DNA of 64,000 nucleotides from Cryphonectria parasitica EP155 (Eukaryota > Ascomycota > Sordariomycetes > Diaporthales > Cryphonectriaceae): contig NW_024468909.1 of NCBI RefSeq assembly GCF_011745365.1, positions 3,100,001 to 3,164,000 on the forward strand, in the 5' to 3' direction. This document shows, one piece after another, positions 21,849 to 33,740 of this stretch. Position 1 is the stretch's first letter; every line of letters begins with the position of its first letter. A model generated the notes under the pieces. The model saw only the letters and a program-made list of their open reading frames with translations. It made no database searches and was not told where the DNA came from. The translations under genes were made by a program, and so were the position numbers.

Positions 21849-23385
21849 ATGAGCCGGAGTACTCGCATACTGGGCGGACTATCTGGCATTGCACTCATCG
21901 GTTCCGGCGCATATTTCTCTTACACCACCACCAGCAGACGTGCTTCTTCTCTCCCCGTCGTTTCTATTCCGCAAAACAAAAATTCCACAACAGCAACGAC
22001 AATGACTGTAAATAACAAATTTGAGGTTCGTGAGTCTGGTTATTTTTTATTATTAAACAATAAGCAAGAATCAAAGAATGAAAGAATGCATGGCTAACGA
22101 CTCGCAGACGCTGTTTGCCGTGCCCATGCACTGCGAAGGCTGTGTCAAGAGTGTCTCAGAGTCTCTGTATAAACTCGACGGTATCTCGAATGTCGAGGCC
22201 AACCTGAAGGACCAGCTGATCAGGATAGAGGGAACCGGTATGTCCCCCCTCTACTCTCTATTCCTCTGCCCCACGACGGGGTTTTACTGCTTGCCATCCT
22301 TCCCGTGGTAATTATATCCTGTTTAGAGGAACTTGCCATGAGCAGGAGGGTGAAAACTGCGGCAAAAGATGTTTGGGATGGGCCAAGTCCCTTCAGTCTT
22401 TTGGAGGAGAAACAACAATGGCAGCCTGAAGAACAGATTCCGTTTCAAAAATGGGCGGCAAACTTACTGATACGCGCCCGTCATCAAAATTACAGCACCA
22501 CCATCAGCGATCGTTGCGACTATCGAGGCCACAGGGAGGGATGCCATCCTGCGTGGATCGGGAGGATCAAACAGTAGGTCAACCTTGTGCTCTTATGCAG
22601 ACGTTACAGCCTATGACCTTGTGGCTGGAAGTGTTTTTCTTTCTCTCCTCCAGCTGTCAAGTCTTATGATTGGACAGGTTGAAACGAGGCGCTGTGCGGT
22701 CAAGACTTGCCTCTCATTCTTTCTCTTGCACAGCTTCCTTACGAAATCCAAATGGATCTTTTCCCCGCAGATGAGGGATGTCACAGTTCACAGGTTCCTT
22801 CAGACTAACACAAAGTTCACAGGCGCGGCCGTAAGCATCCTGGAGACCTTTGACCAGAACAGCCTACATGAGGCGGTCCCAGACGACGGCAAGAAACGTG
22901 AGGTCCGCGGCCTTGCCCGCATGGTAGAGGTCTCGCCCACCGTGACCCTCGTCGACCTCACCGTCCGCGGCGTCGAGCCGGGCACCTACCGTGCCACGAT
23001 CCGCGAGTACGGCGACCTGAAGAACGGCGCATCATCGGCAGGGCCCGTGTGGAAGGGCGGTGACCTGACGACCGAGCAACAGCAGCAGCAGCAGCAGCAG
23101 CAGGCCAGAGGGGACCTGGGAACCGTGGAGATCGGCGCCGACGGGCGGGGTGCGGTGTTCCTGGACAAGCCGTTCCAGGTGTGGGAGGTCATTGGGCATG
23201 CGTTTGTGGTCACGCGGCAGGATGAGGGCAAGGACCACCCGCCTCTGCGGAACGACGAGAACACGGTGGTGGGGGTGATAGCGCGAAGCGCGGGCATGTG
23301 GGATAATGATAAGACGGTGTGCTCGTGCACGGGGAAGACACTCTGGGAGGAGAGGAAGGACGAGGTCAAGAAGGGTATGCTGTGA
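21849..23385 (+). CDS. ccs1: Copper chaperone for superoxide dismutase (Ccs1)
   Basis: Delivers copper to Cu/Zn-SOD and oxidises its disulfide, in cytosol and mitochondrial intermembrane space. Exons run from the start to 22025, then 22108-22237, 22496-22573, 22823-23385. Seen: an Atx1-like domain with MHCEGC (MxCxxC), the linker GRDAILRGSGGSNSAA rebuilt over intron 3, a SOD-like domain (ETFDQ, RGLARMVEV), and the tail CSC within VCSCTGKTLWEERKD. A Q10-type run (23074-23103) interrupts the SOD-like domain. The conventional start aligning with yeast is the ATG at 22002 (264 aa, A at -3). An in-frame upstream ATG at 21849 gives 315 aa with an Arg-rich start, a hydrophobic stretch (GGLSGIALIGSGAYFSY) and a Ser-rich linker, like a mitochondrial presequence with membrane anchor. 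Introns 2 and 3 are long for this window (258 and 249 bp). Confidence 0.92.
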
Positions 23386-26300
23386 TCTTGCAGGAGCCAA
23401 GATTTACCATTCTTTCAGGGTGGGGGAAAAAACAGGGGGGGGGGGTAGAGGGAATCGTAAGTTTGATAGGTCCATGTCACCTGATTTGGTTGCTGTGATG
23501 GCCAGACACTGCGTCGGAAGCGCGCTGTGATGTGCTATTATGTGACTGGGCGCGCATATTCTGGTCGGACGGGCAAACATGCAGTCAGCAGAGGAAACGT
23601 TCACCAGAGTATGTGGCTCGGTATGGAATACCAAAAGTGGACAAAGCCCGCTATGGCTCATAGGAACTCTGCTGAGTTCGTTCATCTCTCCGATTTATTC
23701 CTGTGGTTGATCATCGTTAATTGGCCAACTATACAACGACCTGATAAACTATATCACCAAAGGTTTTTCTTTATTCCCCTCTACACTTTTTGGCACAGAG
23801 GAGAGAGTAATCCCCACGCACTCTTCCCTCTCCATGAGATTGCAACGTGTTGGATGGCACCCCATACAGAAGGGGTGAAGGAGAGGGGGGGGGGGGACAG
23901 CTCGGCGCAGCTCGGGCGTTTCGGATGTCGCGGGCTTTCCCATGCTCAGATCCTCCTGAACAACATGTGAACTGGAACAAGGCGTAGTCGGCATGGATCC
24001 GAAGATTTATTTGCCGGACCTACCTCTGGAGCCCTTTTTTTGAAAGATGGATGGCAGGCCCCACAAGGAGTTGCGTCAGTATACCCGAGTTCTTTGGCAG
24101 ATACTTACTTTTCAAAGATTTTTGCTGACGGAATCAGTTCAGAACATTGAATATGGCCAGATACTGTGCACACCCAACCGGGTAGGCGGCTTGTCATGGA
24201 ACCATAAATCAGATGGGATATTCTCTGAGCCCAGACTTTTACGAGCGTAAGCCCGAGTATTCAATGTTGTGGCACCATATTTGACTGCATGTGTTATTGC
24301 ATGTCTTCTCTTTTTCTCTCTCTCTCCACAAAGGCGGCGCCTAGAAAGTATCGATGCTTCTTTCAAGCATCGCCCATCTTCTGAACTCTCGGACGGAACC
24401 AAGGTTGCCGGTCACCAGGCTTTATGCGTCGTCGTCATCTCCAGGCCGATGATGGGGCCGGGAACGCCCCCCTTCTTTTCTCTCTGTGTGATGGTCAGAA
24501 CTCACATACCCCAGGGTGTACTAAGCGACCAGGGCCATCACGGCAGCCGTCACTGGGTCAGTTGAAGAGGGCCAGGACCTATGATAACCCCCCCCCCCCC
24601 CAATTTGGCCATACGCAGTGTTTCGACGGCTGGCTTGCTGGTCGGGTGGGGTTCCTCATAGTTACATCCTCTAACGACTGTATACTGTGGTAGCCAGTCA
24701 GGGGTCCTCTTTTATCGGGTTCATCGACGATGAAGCTCTCCAAAGAAGGAGAGAAAGGGGGGGGGGGGAAGGAAAAAGAAAAGAGAATTTTTTTTTTCGT
24801 ATAACTCGTGGCAGATCTGTCGCAGGAGGTAATGCACCAGACCCGGTTCAGGTCCACATATCGCAGACCGGAAGACGTCGCTCCCAGTGGCACGACCCTG
24901 GGCATGATGAGACGAAGGGCCCGCACAAGGTTCGATCGAGGGGGGGAAAGGGTGCGGGAATGTTGCCTGTCGTCCCACCTCTTGTCGTGCACCTTATTTC
25001 AAAGCCAAGACTTTGTGGCAGATGGCTTTTAAGCTGGGTCCAGCGGGTTTTGTAGAGGGCCATGTACCGTTTCGAGCCGACGAAGGGAAGTTTCAAAAGA
25101 CTGGTCCTCTGACGTAAGAAGAGACGAGAAAGGGAACCTCGTATTGAACATGTTCTCGTACCCAGGCAACACCTTTTTAATATCAAGAAGTACAGACAGG
25201 AGAAGAAAAAAAAGAAGACAAAAAAAATTGAAAGAGAAAGAAAAGAAGGAAGAAGAAATAAAACCACAGGTGTACCAACACATCTCAAGGAACCCCCTAG
25301 TCATTGGGTTGACATCGATAGGCGGCATAATTGTGGTGAGTGAGGGCTTTCTCGAATTATTAAAGAGATGCCTTGATGAATATCAGATCTGAATAATCTT
25401 GCATAAATATAAGAGGGGGAACTATAGTAGTGGTGAACGAGCTGCAGTCAAAAATAGAGTGAGAGAGATGGAGAAAAACGTGCTTTGCATGCAAGCTAAA
25501 GTACCGAAAAGCACTACCTATGGTATGGTAGTATTGCGGGATGTTAGTATTCCCCCTAAGCAGGCCCCCCGTCAGTCAGACAAGGCTGGGTTGCAAGCGG
25601 ACAGGACGGCCCCACAGGGGATTAGACATGGGCAGCCAAAGTAGTAGTGATATGTACTAAGTACCACAGTAGTAGTGTTATTAGTAGTAGTAGAACTACT
25701 TAATATGTAATGATGAAGTATAACATCATGCAGCAAGGCCTGCAAGACACATGGTCTCTTGAACCAGCAAAAGGTTTTCCTCCGAGGGTTCGGGATGTAG
25801 GTAGCGATTAGTGCATGCGCGTATTCGGGAGAATATCTAATTTTGTACTGTACCGCGACCCTGTTTCGAGGTGTGTATGCATAAAAGAGTTGTTTTCTTC
25901 GGTCCTTCGGATTGTAAGATACTGATGTGTTTTTGCCCTTCAAAGGGTTCGGGCAAGCGGGCTTCTATTTCAGCCCGCAGCCGCGGAGATGATCAGTGTG
26001 TCAATGTTTCCAAGACGCGGCTCGTCCTATGTTGTTGGCTGAGTTTCGTGCCTCTTCTCGGACGAGGCTACTCGCGCCAGCCTGGCCTAGGATCTCTGTC
26101 TCTCTACCACTGATCTTCAAGAGAGAAGGCGGAGAGGAGAGAGAGAGGAGGAGAGAGAACAGTCACATGCAGGGCGGACAGATACTTCATGACACGGCAT
26201 GGCATGACATGACCGTGATAGCACATCACATTGAACGTACCGAAAATGGGCTGTGATATCGGCTTGTCACACTGCATCTGTTGGTCAAGATGCGCGAATC

Positions 26301-29130
26301 ACAAAGAATAACGATACCATGCTTCACCGAGCGGTGAGTTCGAAAGCAAGAAAGTGGTGGCCAAAGAACGCCGCCCCAAACTTGAATCACGGTCTGTTTA
26401 TCTGGTCATCTCATCGTCACGAGGACTGAAGAGACATCATCATCGCCTCTTGGAGCCACCAAAGAAAAAGAAGGTGAGACCCAGAAGGGGTGGTTTTCCG
26501 CCTTGGCACTGAGACGAAGTGAGCATCCCTCAGGAGCAAAAAGAAGGGGAGTGGGGAGGGGGCAAGGCGCTTAAACGACATGCAAGGCTGGGCTGGGCTA
26601 GCCAAACATTGGTGAGTCGACACGACAAAACTCGATCGTGTGGGTTGAGGCAGACGAAAAGAGAGAGGGAGAGAGGTTGGGGAGACAAAAAGAGCTAACT
26701 AGACCCCGATTCGAGCAAAACTCGGTCCGCCCGGGGGGCGGCCTAGGGTGTGCTGGAGCGGGGTTCTGGGGCCCGCCTGAGAGAACGTTGACCCAGTGAA
26801 GATCTGACCCTAGCCGCCGTCAGCAGCGCCTCGTGTGCGAGCCAAGGGTCCACCAGGCGAATCACAGCGCCAGGACCACCCCCAGACGCTGGGACTACTT
26901 TGATGCACCGAGACTGGGGGGAGGCGTTCGATTTGCGAATAATCCCCGCCATGCCTGTGACAAGGCCTGGTATATCGGCCTGGGCTCTTCATGCTGATGC
27001 CAACAAGGTACTGTGGTACCTGATGAGGGCAAAAAAAAAAAAAAAAAGAGAGAGAGAAGAATAAGTGCGCCTCGCATTCATCCATATCAGATTGGCGCAG
27101 TCCGTGTTACCCACCTTGCCCCCCAATGCAAGAGATCAACGTCACAGATCATCAACGCCATGTGCAAAATGATCTGACAGGTTACTCCTCCTGTCGTGTA
27201 GCAGAAGATCCTCCTCTGCCTGTCAAAAGAGAAAAGACATGGCATGGGCCCTCGGATTGGCGCAAGCCACGGACAAGGCTTACATTAATCGTAGAGTTTC
27301 TGAATCATGCCAATCTGATTTGCCCTGCATCGTTTCCGCTCGTCAGATCAAGGGAACGAGATAGGATGAATTGGGAAGGATTGAGGGGATAGACTGGCGC
27401 AGTGTGGCCTCGCCAACATTCGATCTGGACATTAGAAACATACGAGGTTGTTTGGCGTTTACGGGATCATGCCAACTCGAGTATGTCTATGTAAATCTGA
27501 GGTTCAGGGCGTGTGTGCGCATTTCTTGGGACGGTCACAACCTTAAAAACATATAGCAAGTAGGCAAGACTGTGACTGATCGCTTGTGTGACTTCCACAG
27601 TCAGGGCAAGCCACGTCCAGCTTCAATTTACTGCTGTAGGTACGTAGTTTTGTTTGAAAAGGCCCATTCAACTTGTTCTCGGAGCGATCGTGCCGCTGGT
27701 GAAGAGGCGTAGATGTTTGAAACCGAAAAGGTTGCCTGCCTTGTAAATACGGCGAGTTAATTCTGGTAACATGCCTCGTGATGTATTGCATGACCATGTT
27801 AACCTATATGCAGGTGCTATTCAGATCTGTATAGGCACAGGAGGCATCGTATATACTCCTCCCCCAGCTAGGCACTGCGTGCGTGCTAGGGGTACCCGCG
27901 TCGCTGGGTCCTTGGGGTACCATAAGGGCTTCAGGGCCTTTTAGTGGGCTTATAGGCTTCTAACAATTTTGCACCCCTGACCCCTGGTGGCGGGCAACTC
28001 CTGTACGAGGCCCCTGTCCGGGTCAACCGCAGAAGCCAGCAGCTGTTTGAGTGCACAGGCATCACCCGGCGTTTTACTTCCGAGAATGGTTATGATGGTG
28101 TTTGAGGGAGGGCAAACTGCGGCTTCAGGGGCGGAGCCATACTAAGGTGCTCAAACAGTACTTGAAAATTTAGTATGACCCAGGTTGCCCCCCCCCCCCC
28201 GCGCCAGCAACTTGTCTTTTTCTCTCTTTTTCCCCCCAAGTCTGATGTAGGTTCCACGTTCGAGAAAGATCTACACAAGCAACAAAGATCATCACTAGTT
28301 GAAGGCGTGCAGAGAAGGAGAGAAAAGGAAGGAAAAGAGGAGAAACAAGTCTAGGTTTCTCTAGAGCCCTGTCTGTTTTCGACAGTCAATCCCAGCGCTG
28401 CTGCTACAGACGTGCCACATTCTGTGCACCACGACACCACGAATCATCCCCGGGCATAAACTTACGAACAAGGACAAGGAATCAGACCTGTTACGTTGAC
28501 CTTTATTCCCCTTCCTTCCCTCGCCCTTCTCTTCTTTTCTCTCTTGTCTCTCTTGATTCTCCAATCCCACCTCATTAGCTGGCCGTGCCATCCTTCTTTT
28601 CCCTTTTCTTTTCCCCTTTCGACCTCACCCGCCAGAACCCCAAACCCCCCACCACACCACGGTCCTTATCGATCCATCTAAACCCCTGGTTAGGCGCTGG
28701 CTTCTCGCCCACCATCCACTCATTTGCCCCCGCAGGCTTATTCTCATTCGATGAGAGGCTCTTCCACCTGCGACTCACAACGAACCATCTTCTATACCAG
28801 CTCGACTAATAACCCAACCAAGCACCAACTTGTCAGTCCTTTCCGCATCAGCTCGAACAGACAGCCCACACTACGTCCAGATCAGACGAGCAGCTTTTGG
28901 TACCTTGCCTCGCCCTGGGATTCGCAGCTCGGCTGAACTACACTGAAACAGTCGAGGCCCAACACACACACAAAAGAGAATCATAAGAGACGAGACAGGA
29001 TAAGAAGAATTTCAGGACAGGCTTCCTAGCTTCTTTCTTCCCTCTCTCTAATCTTCTCTCTTTATCGTTCCACCGGCTTCCTCCACACCACCTCCACGTA
29101 TACTCACACTCACACTCACACTCACATTTA

Positions 29131-29161
<31 letters not shown>

Positions 29162-30127
29162 CCCACTACTACATCAACTTACATACTCACATCTGGTCTT
29201 GTCTGCACCCCAATTCTGCACCTCCATCTGCAATCGATACCCCGACCTCGTCACCCTGCAGATTTAGGGGGGAAATTAATCCAACACATCACATCGACCA
29301 CATCGACCTTTGGACTCGAACCAGAAATATCTTAATTCTAGTCACACTCCTTCCCTCTTGGGAACGCTATCGACTGGTCCCGGAACTAGAGGCGCGCTGC
29401 CCGTACTACATACAACGACCCGGCCACCCGATCTCGCAGTCTCGCTAGTGCTCCCTCAGTAGAGAGTGAAGAAGAAGAAAAAGAAAGAAAGGAAGAAAGA
29501 GCAGACGACCTAGGCGTGCATTTATTTCTTCATCTTCTTCTCCCAATAACGAACGACCCCAGGTATATATTACTCGAGTCGTGACCCAATTCTTCGGTCG
29601 CTTAAGACGGAGTCACGCGCCAATTCGTCACTAGTGGGCTCAGCGATTGGCAACGAACAGGGCCTATATTTTTTTTATTTATTGATTTGCAGAAGACGAT
29701 CTTGGGTCTGGGCGAAAGCGGGGACAACCTTGGGGCCTCCACCTGCTGCAGCTGCTTTTCCGTCACACCAACGAGCGCTGCCAGGAGATTTCGACTCAAC
29801 CGACCTAATCGTTCCTTTCTTGGGTCTGGGAACCTTGCCCCGTTCTCCAAGGAAATTTCGCACACCGTCAAAAGGTCTCCTCAATTGATCTCCACGGACA
29901 GACGAGTTAGAATCCTCGTCACCTTGCCGAGAGGCTCCACCGGTCTGCTATATCTGCCCATCGCCACCCCCCACCCCTCACAGGCGACTGCTGCTGCTGC
30001 TTCTGCTGCTCAAACCTCGGCTCTGTTGACGCAGACGTTCGTTGTCTGGCACGAACGCCTGCTTCTCCAGACATATTTGTTATACTTGTCTTTTCCAACA
30101 TCTTCAGACCTCAGCCTCTGAGCAGTC
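23386..30127. other. Gene-poor region upstream of noxR, 6.7 kb
   Basis: No supportable coding gene between ccs1 and noxR. Homopolymer runs occur at 23435-23445 (G11), 23885-23896 (G12), 24588-24601 (C14), 24757-24768 (G12) and 28188-28200 (C13). An A-rich tract lies at about 25200-25260 and GC-rich islands at about 26720-26960 and 27840-28080. From about 28500 the sequence becomes strongly pyrimidine-rich on the plus strand, with CACACT and CTG repeats, which looks like the promoter and long leader of noxR. Confidence 0.55.
29136..29161. repeat. (CTG)n repeat in the noxR leader region
   Basis: About eight CTG units, just downstream of a CACACT array (about 29104-29126), in the presumed noxR 5' region. 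Confidence 0.9.
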
Positions 30128-32078
30128 ATGTCGTTGAAACAGGTACGTGACAGAGAACCATGGGGTAGCTGGGACGGGAGCCCAGCCGAGAGAGAAAGAC
30201 GAGAGAGAAAGAAGAGGAGAGAGAGGTTCCACTGGGCCGGCGCTTGCTGACAACATTCTGCTGCAGGAAATAGAAACTTGGGTCACCGCCCTTGCGCGGT
30301 ACGACAACAATGAGTTTGACGAGGCCCTTGGGGATTTCGAGAAGATCGCCGACACGTCCAAGATATTGTTCAACATGGGCGTCATCCATGCCACACTCGG
30401 CGAGCACGAGAAAGCAGTAAGTAGCGACTTCATCAAAATCTTTTGGACCTATGTGAAAACAGACGACAGGTTCTGACCCCCCATCGAATTGTACAGGTCG
30501 ACTGCTACCAACGAGCGATCAAGTTAGACCAGTACCTGGCCGTGGCATATTTCCAACAAGGTGTCTCCAACTTCTTGCTCGGCGATTTCGAGGAGGCCCT
30601 AGCCAACTTCAACGATACCTTATTGTACCTGCGAGGCAACACCATGATCGACTATGCTCAGCTAGGCCTCCTGTTCAAGCTCTACTCGTGCGAAGTGCTT
30701 TTCAACCGCGGCCTCTGCTACCTGTACCTGCAGCAGAAGGATGCCGGTCTGCAGGATCTGTCCTACGCCGTCAAGGAGAAGGTTGTCGAGGACCACAATG
30801 TCATCGACGAGGCCATCAAGGAAGAGGCAGAGGTAAGCTCAGAAGGAGGGACCCCCAGGAGGGCACAACAGGCAGATGAGGAAAGGACAACAACTGACAC
30901 AGGAGATTTAGGGCTACACTGTCTTCTCGATCCCCGTCGGCGTCGTGTACAGGCCGAACGAGGCCAAAGTTAGGAACCTGAAGACCAAAGACTACCTCGG
31001 CAAGGCTCGTCTCGTGGCTGCCTCGGACCGGGCCAACGCCTTTACTGGCTTCGCCGGCTCCGAAATTAAGAACGCTGGCAAGGTGGAGGTCAAGGATGAT
31101 CGTCCAGCGGACAACATTTCCTTCGCTGCCACCAACCTTGTCAAGCCTGGTCTCGCGAGCAGGAGCAACGCCACGGCCCCACCGCCTCCAGGCCCCCAGG
31201 GCTCTAATGTCTTCCCGCCCACGCCGCCGCCGGAGAATGATAAACCCCGCGAGCTGCCCAGCCGGGGCGCTTCTGTCCGCAACGGACCTAAGCCGATGCC
31301 GCCCAAGCTCAATATCGACCGGGCGAGGGAACAGGGCCGGTATGAGAAGGCCATCTCGCCCGAGGACGCACGGCCGAGAGGACCACCGCGGAGCAACACC
31401 GGCGCGTCCAGCCGTAGCTACTCTCAATCCCAGAGGGGCGGTGGATCGCGGCGCTCCCCAGTGCAGGATGACGACGCCTACCCGGACGACGTGTACGACA
31501 TGTACAGCGCCGGGTCCTCCCGCAGCACCCAGCGGCCGGGTGGCGGCCCGCGCCGCATGCAGTCGCAACAGCGCTACTATGAGGACGAAGAGGACGATGC
31601 CAGCGACTACGACGGCGCCTCGATCGACGAGGGCGACTTTGAGATGATGAACCCGCGACGCGGCACCGCCTCGGTGGCGGGCTCGTCTAGGGCACAGTCC
31701 AGGAAGCCTGACATCAGGAAGGTCAGGGTCAAGGTGCACGCTGACGACGTGCGGTACGTCATGGTCGGGACGGCTGTGGAGTTCCCCGATCTGGTCGACC
31801 GGATCCGAGACAAGTTCGGCATCCGCCGCCGCTTCAAGATCAAGGTCCGCGATGAGGACTCGCCCCAGGATATGATCACCATGGGCGACCAGGATGATCT
31901 GGACATGGCCATGATGACTGTCAAGTCTCAGGCACGAAAGCAGAAGTTGGACGTCGGAAAGTTGGAGGTAAGTCTGAGACACAAAGAGTCTTCTCCCACC
32001 CCCGGCCGAGGGGAGGTTTACTGGTTCTTACTGACAATCTTCTTCTTCACATAGGTCTGGCTAGAGGAGCTCAACTAA
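30128..32078 (+). CDS. noxR: NADPH oxidase regulator NoxR (p67phox-like)
   Basis: Cytosolic activator of fungal NADPH oxidases NoxA/NoxB with RacA. It is needed for localised superoxide production in development, fusion and host interaction. Exons 30128-30142, 30267-30416, 30497-30832, 30912-31967, 32055-32078 (526 aa). The start MSLKQ-EIETWVTAL is the family N-terminus, split after five codons. Seen: TPR repeats over about residues 1-190 (YDNNEFDEALGDFEKI, MGVIHATLGEHEKAV, AYFQQGVSNFLLGDFEEAL), an activation-type segment after GYTVFSIPVGVVYRP, a Pro-rich and Ser/Arg-rich disordered middle with PPPP runs, and a C-terminal PB1 domain (KVRVKVHADDVRYVMV, then FKIKVRDEDSPQDMITM). It ends VWLEELN. 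All junctions are phase-consistent. No SH3 domain is visible, as usual for fungal NoxR. Confidence 0.95.
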
Positions 32079-33740
32079 TCCTTTTTCCGACGAACGGAGG
32101 CGGTGAATACAGAGAAAGAGCGAGAGAAAAACGACGATATACCCCCAGCAGAAAGCAGAGCAATGTATTCTCACGACATAATGACGGATGTATTATTCAC
32201 TTCAGTTCTTGGAAACTTATAAAGAAGAAACATTTTGCTTTTAGTTTTTATTTGGTTGTGGCCTTTTCGTTTTTCCTTGTCATTTTTATTTCTATTTTTT
32301 TATATCTTTCCTTGATGGAAATTGGAAACTGGGTGTTTTCTTTTGAAAGTCAATACCGGCAACAACAAATAGCAGCAGCAGCATCGACAGCGGATGGAGC
32401 ATCCTAGACTTTTGTTTAATTTGGTGAAATGGCGGATCGGTCGTTCTGTGACCTAACCTACTATACACGGTCCCCGTCGCTTCATTTGGTTGTGATCTCA
32501 TTGTGCTTGTGAAGTAGTGAAGAGAGGGGGAAGAGGGTACTTTAGCCTGACGGCCGAACATGTTCCTAGATGTAAGAAATGAGAACAAAATAAGGGAGAG
32601 AATGACTTTCTACCTGTCACTTACTCCCTCACAAACAAATCAAAGTTTCACTCAAATCACAACCTCCTCCTCTTCCAGCCAACGCATTCATCCATAGTTT
32701 TTGTCGACCACCAAACCCAGTCTGGCGCACACCACGGAACAAAAATAGGACGATCAAGGGCTGTGTCAATGACATGCATACATAAATCCATACATATGTA
32801 CATACCCATGGCCTAACTTTTGCTGTCGCGTTTCAGGAGAGGGGGATGGGCGCCCTGAATCGAGAAGGCCTCAGACTCGTCGGGGTTTCAGGCCGTTGTG
32901 TGGCCCTGCACTGCCTCCAGGCTCCATACACTACACCAGTCCAGGCAGACAAGGAGGAGGATAGTCTTGTCTTTCTCTCCCTCCCCCCCCCCCCTCTCTC
33001 TACTGGGAGCTTTTCGTTTTAAAACGAATTTGCACGTTCAGAACTTCGTGTGTAACATGTGCATTTAGAGAAGAAATAAGAGAAAAAGAATTTAACCTCA
33101 CAACCACACTGGTGCTGGATTTTTTTGATTTCTTTTTGGACCCCCCCCCCACCCTCCACACTCTTTGCTGAAGAGATGAGAACCGCCGGGAGGGGGGACC
33201 AGGACCGATTAGGGAGGATGGGGAATGAAAAGAGTTTGGGGGATGGGAAGTGAGTGGGCTGTAGGATTGATTAGGCTGCAGCAGCGTAACGGGCCGTTCC
33301 TTACTTAGATCCCGATATCTGCAACGCTGTTTTCTCCCTACTTTGATTTAGTGCACACACATACATACCCGGATTTGGAGTTCGGCGGATGTACTTGTAA
33401 CTCGTCCAATGTGGGCTGTTATGGTCATGGCGGGAGAAAGGATGAGAAGGAGCAGGAGATAGATCCTCTGTTGAAATGAAAAACCAATGCAGGCGTGTGT
33501 CATGAAGACAATATAATACAAAGAGTTTGCGGGTCGAAGGACCCAAGGGTATATAGTCTGCACTTATACATAGTAGACAAAGAGAAGAAGAAAAGTCTTG
33601 GACGAACGCTATCATGACACAAACAGATAAAGAACCATTGTGCTTGACGCCGTCGACTTAGCCTGTGCTCGTACGCCGTTTCCCTCGGTTCTCTCACAAG
33701 TCCTCCATTGACCAGTATCTTAGTAGCCATGGCACTTTCG
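32079..33740. other. Convergent 3' intergenic region
   Basis: 1.7 kb between the stops of noxR and the hydrolase-phosphatase gene. It holds T-rich tracts after noxR and C-runs at 32983-32994 and 33141-33150. No supportable gene. Confidence 0.6.
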
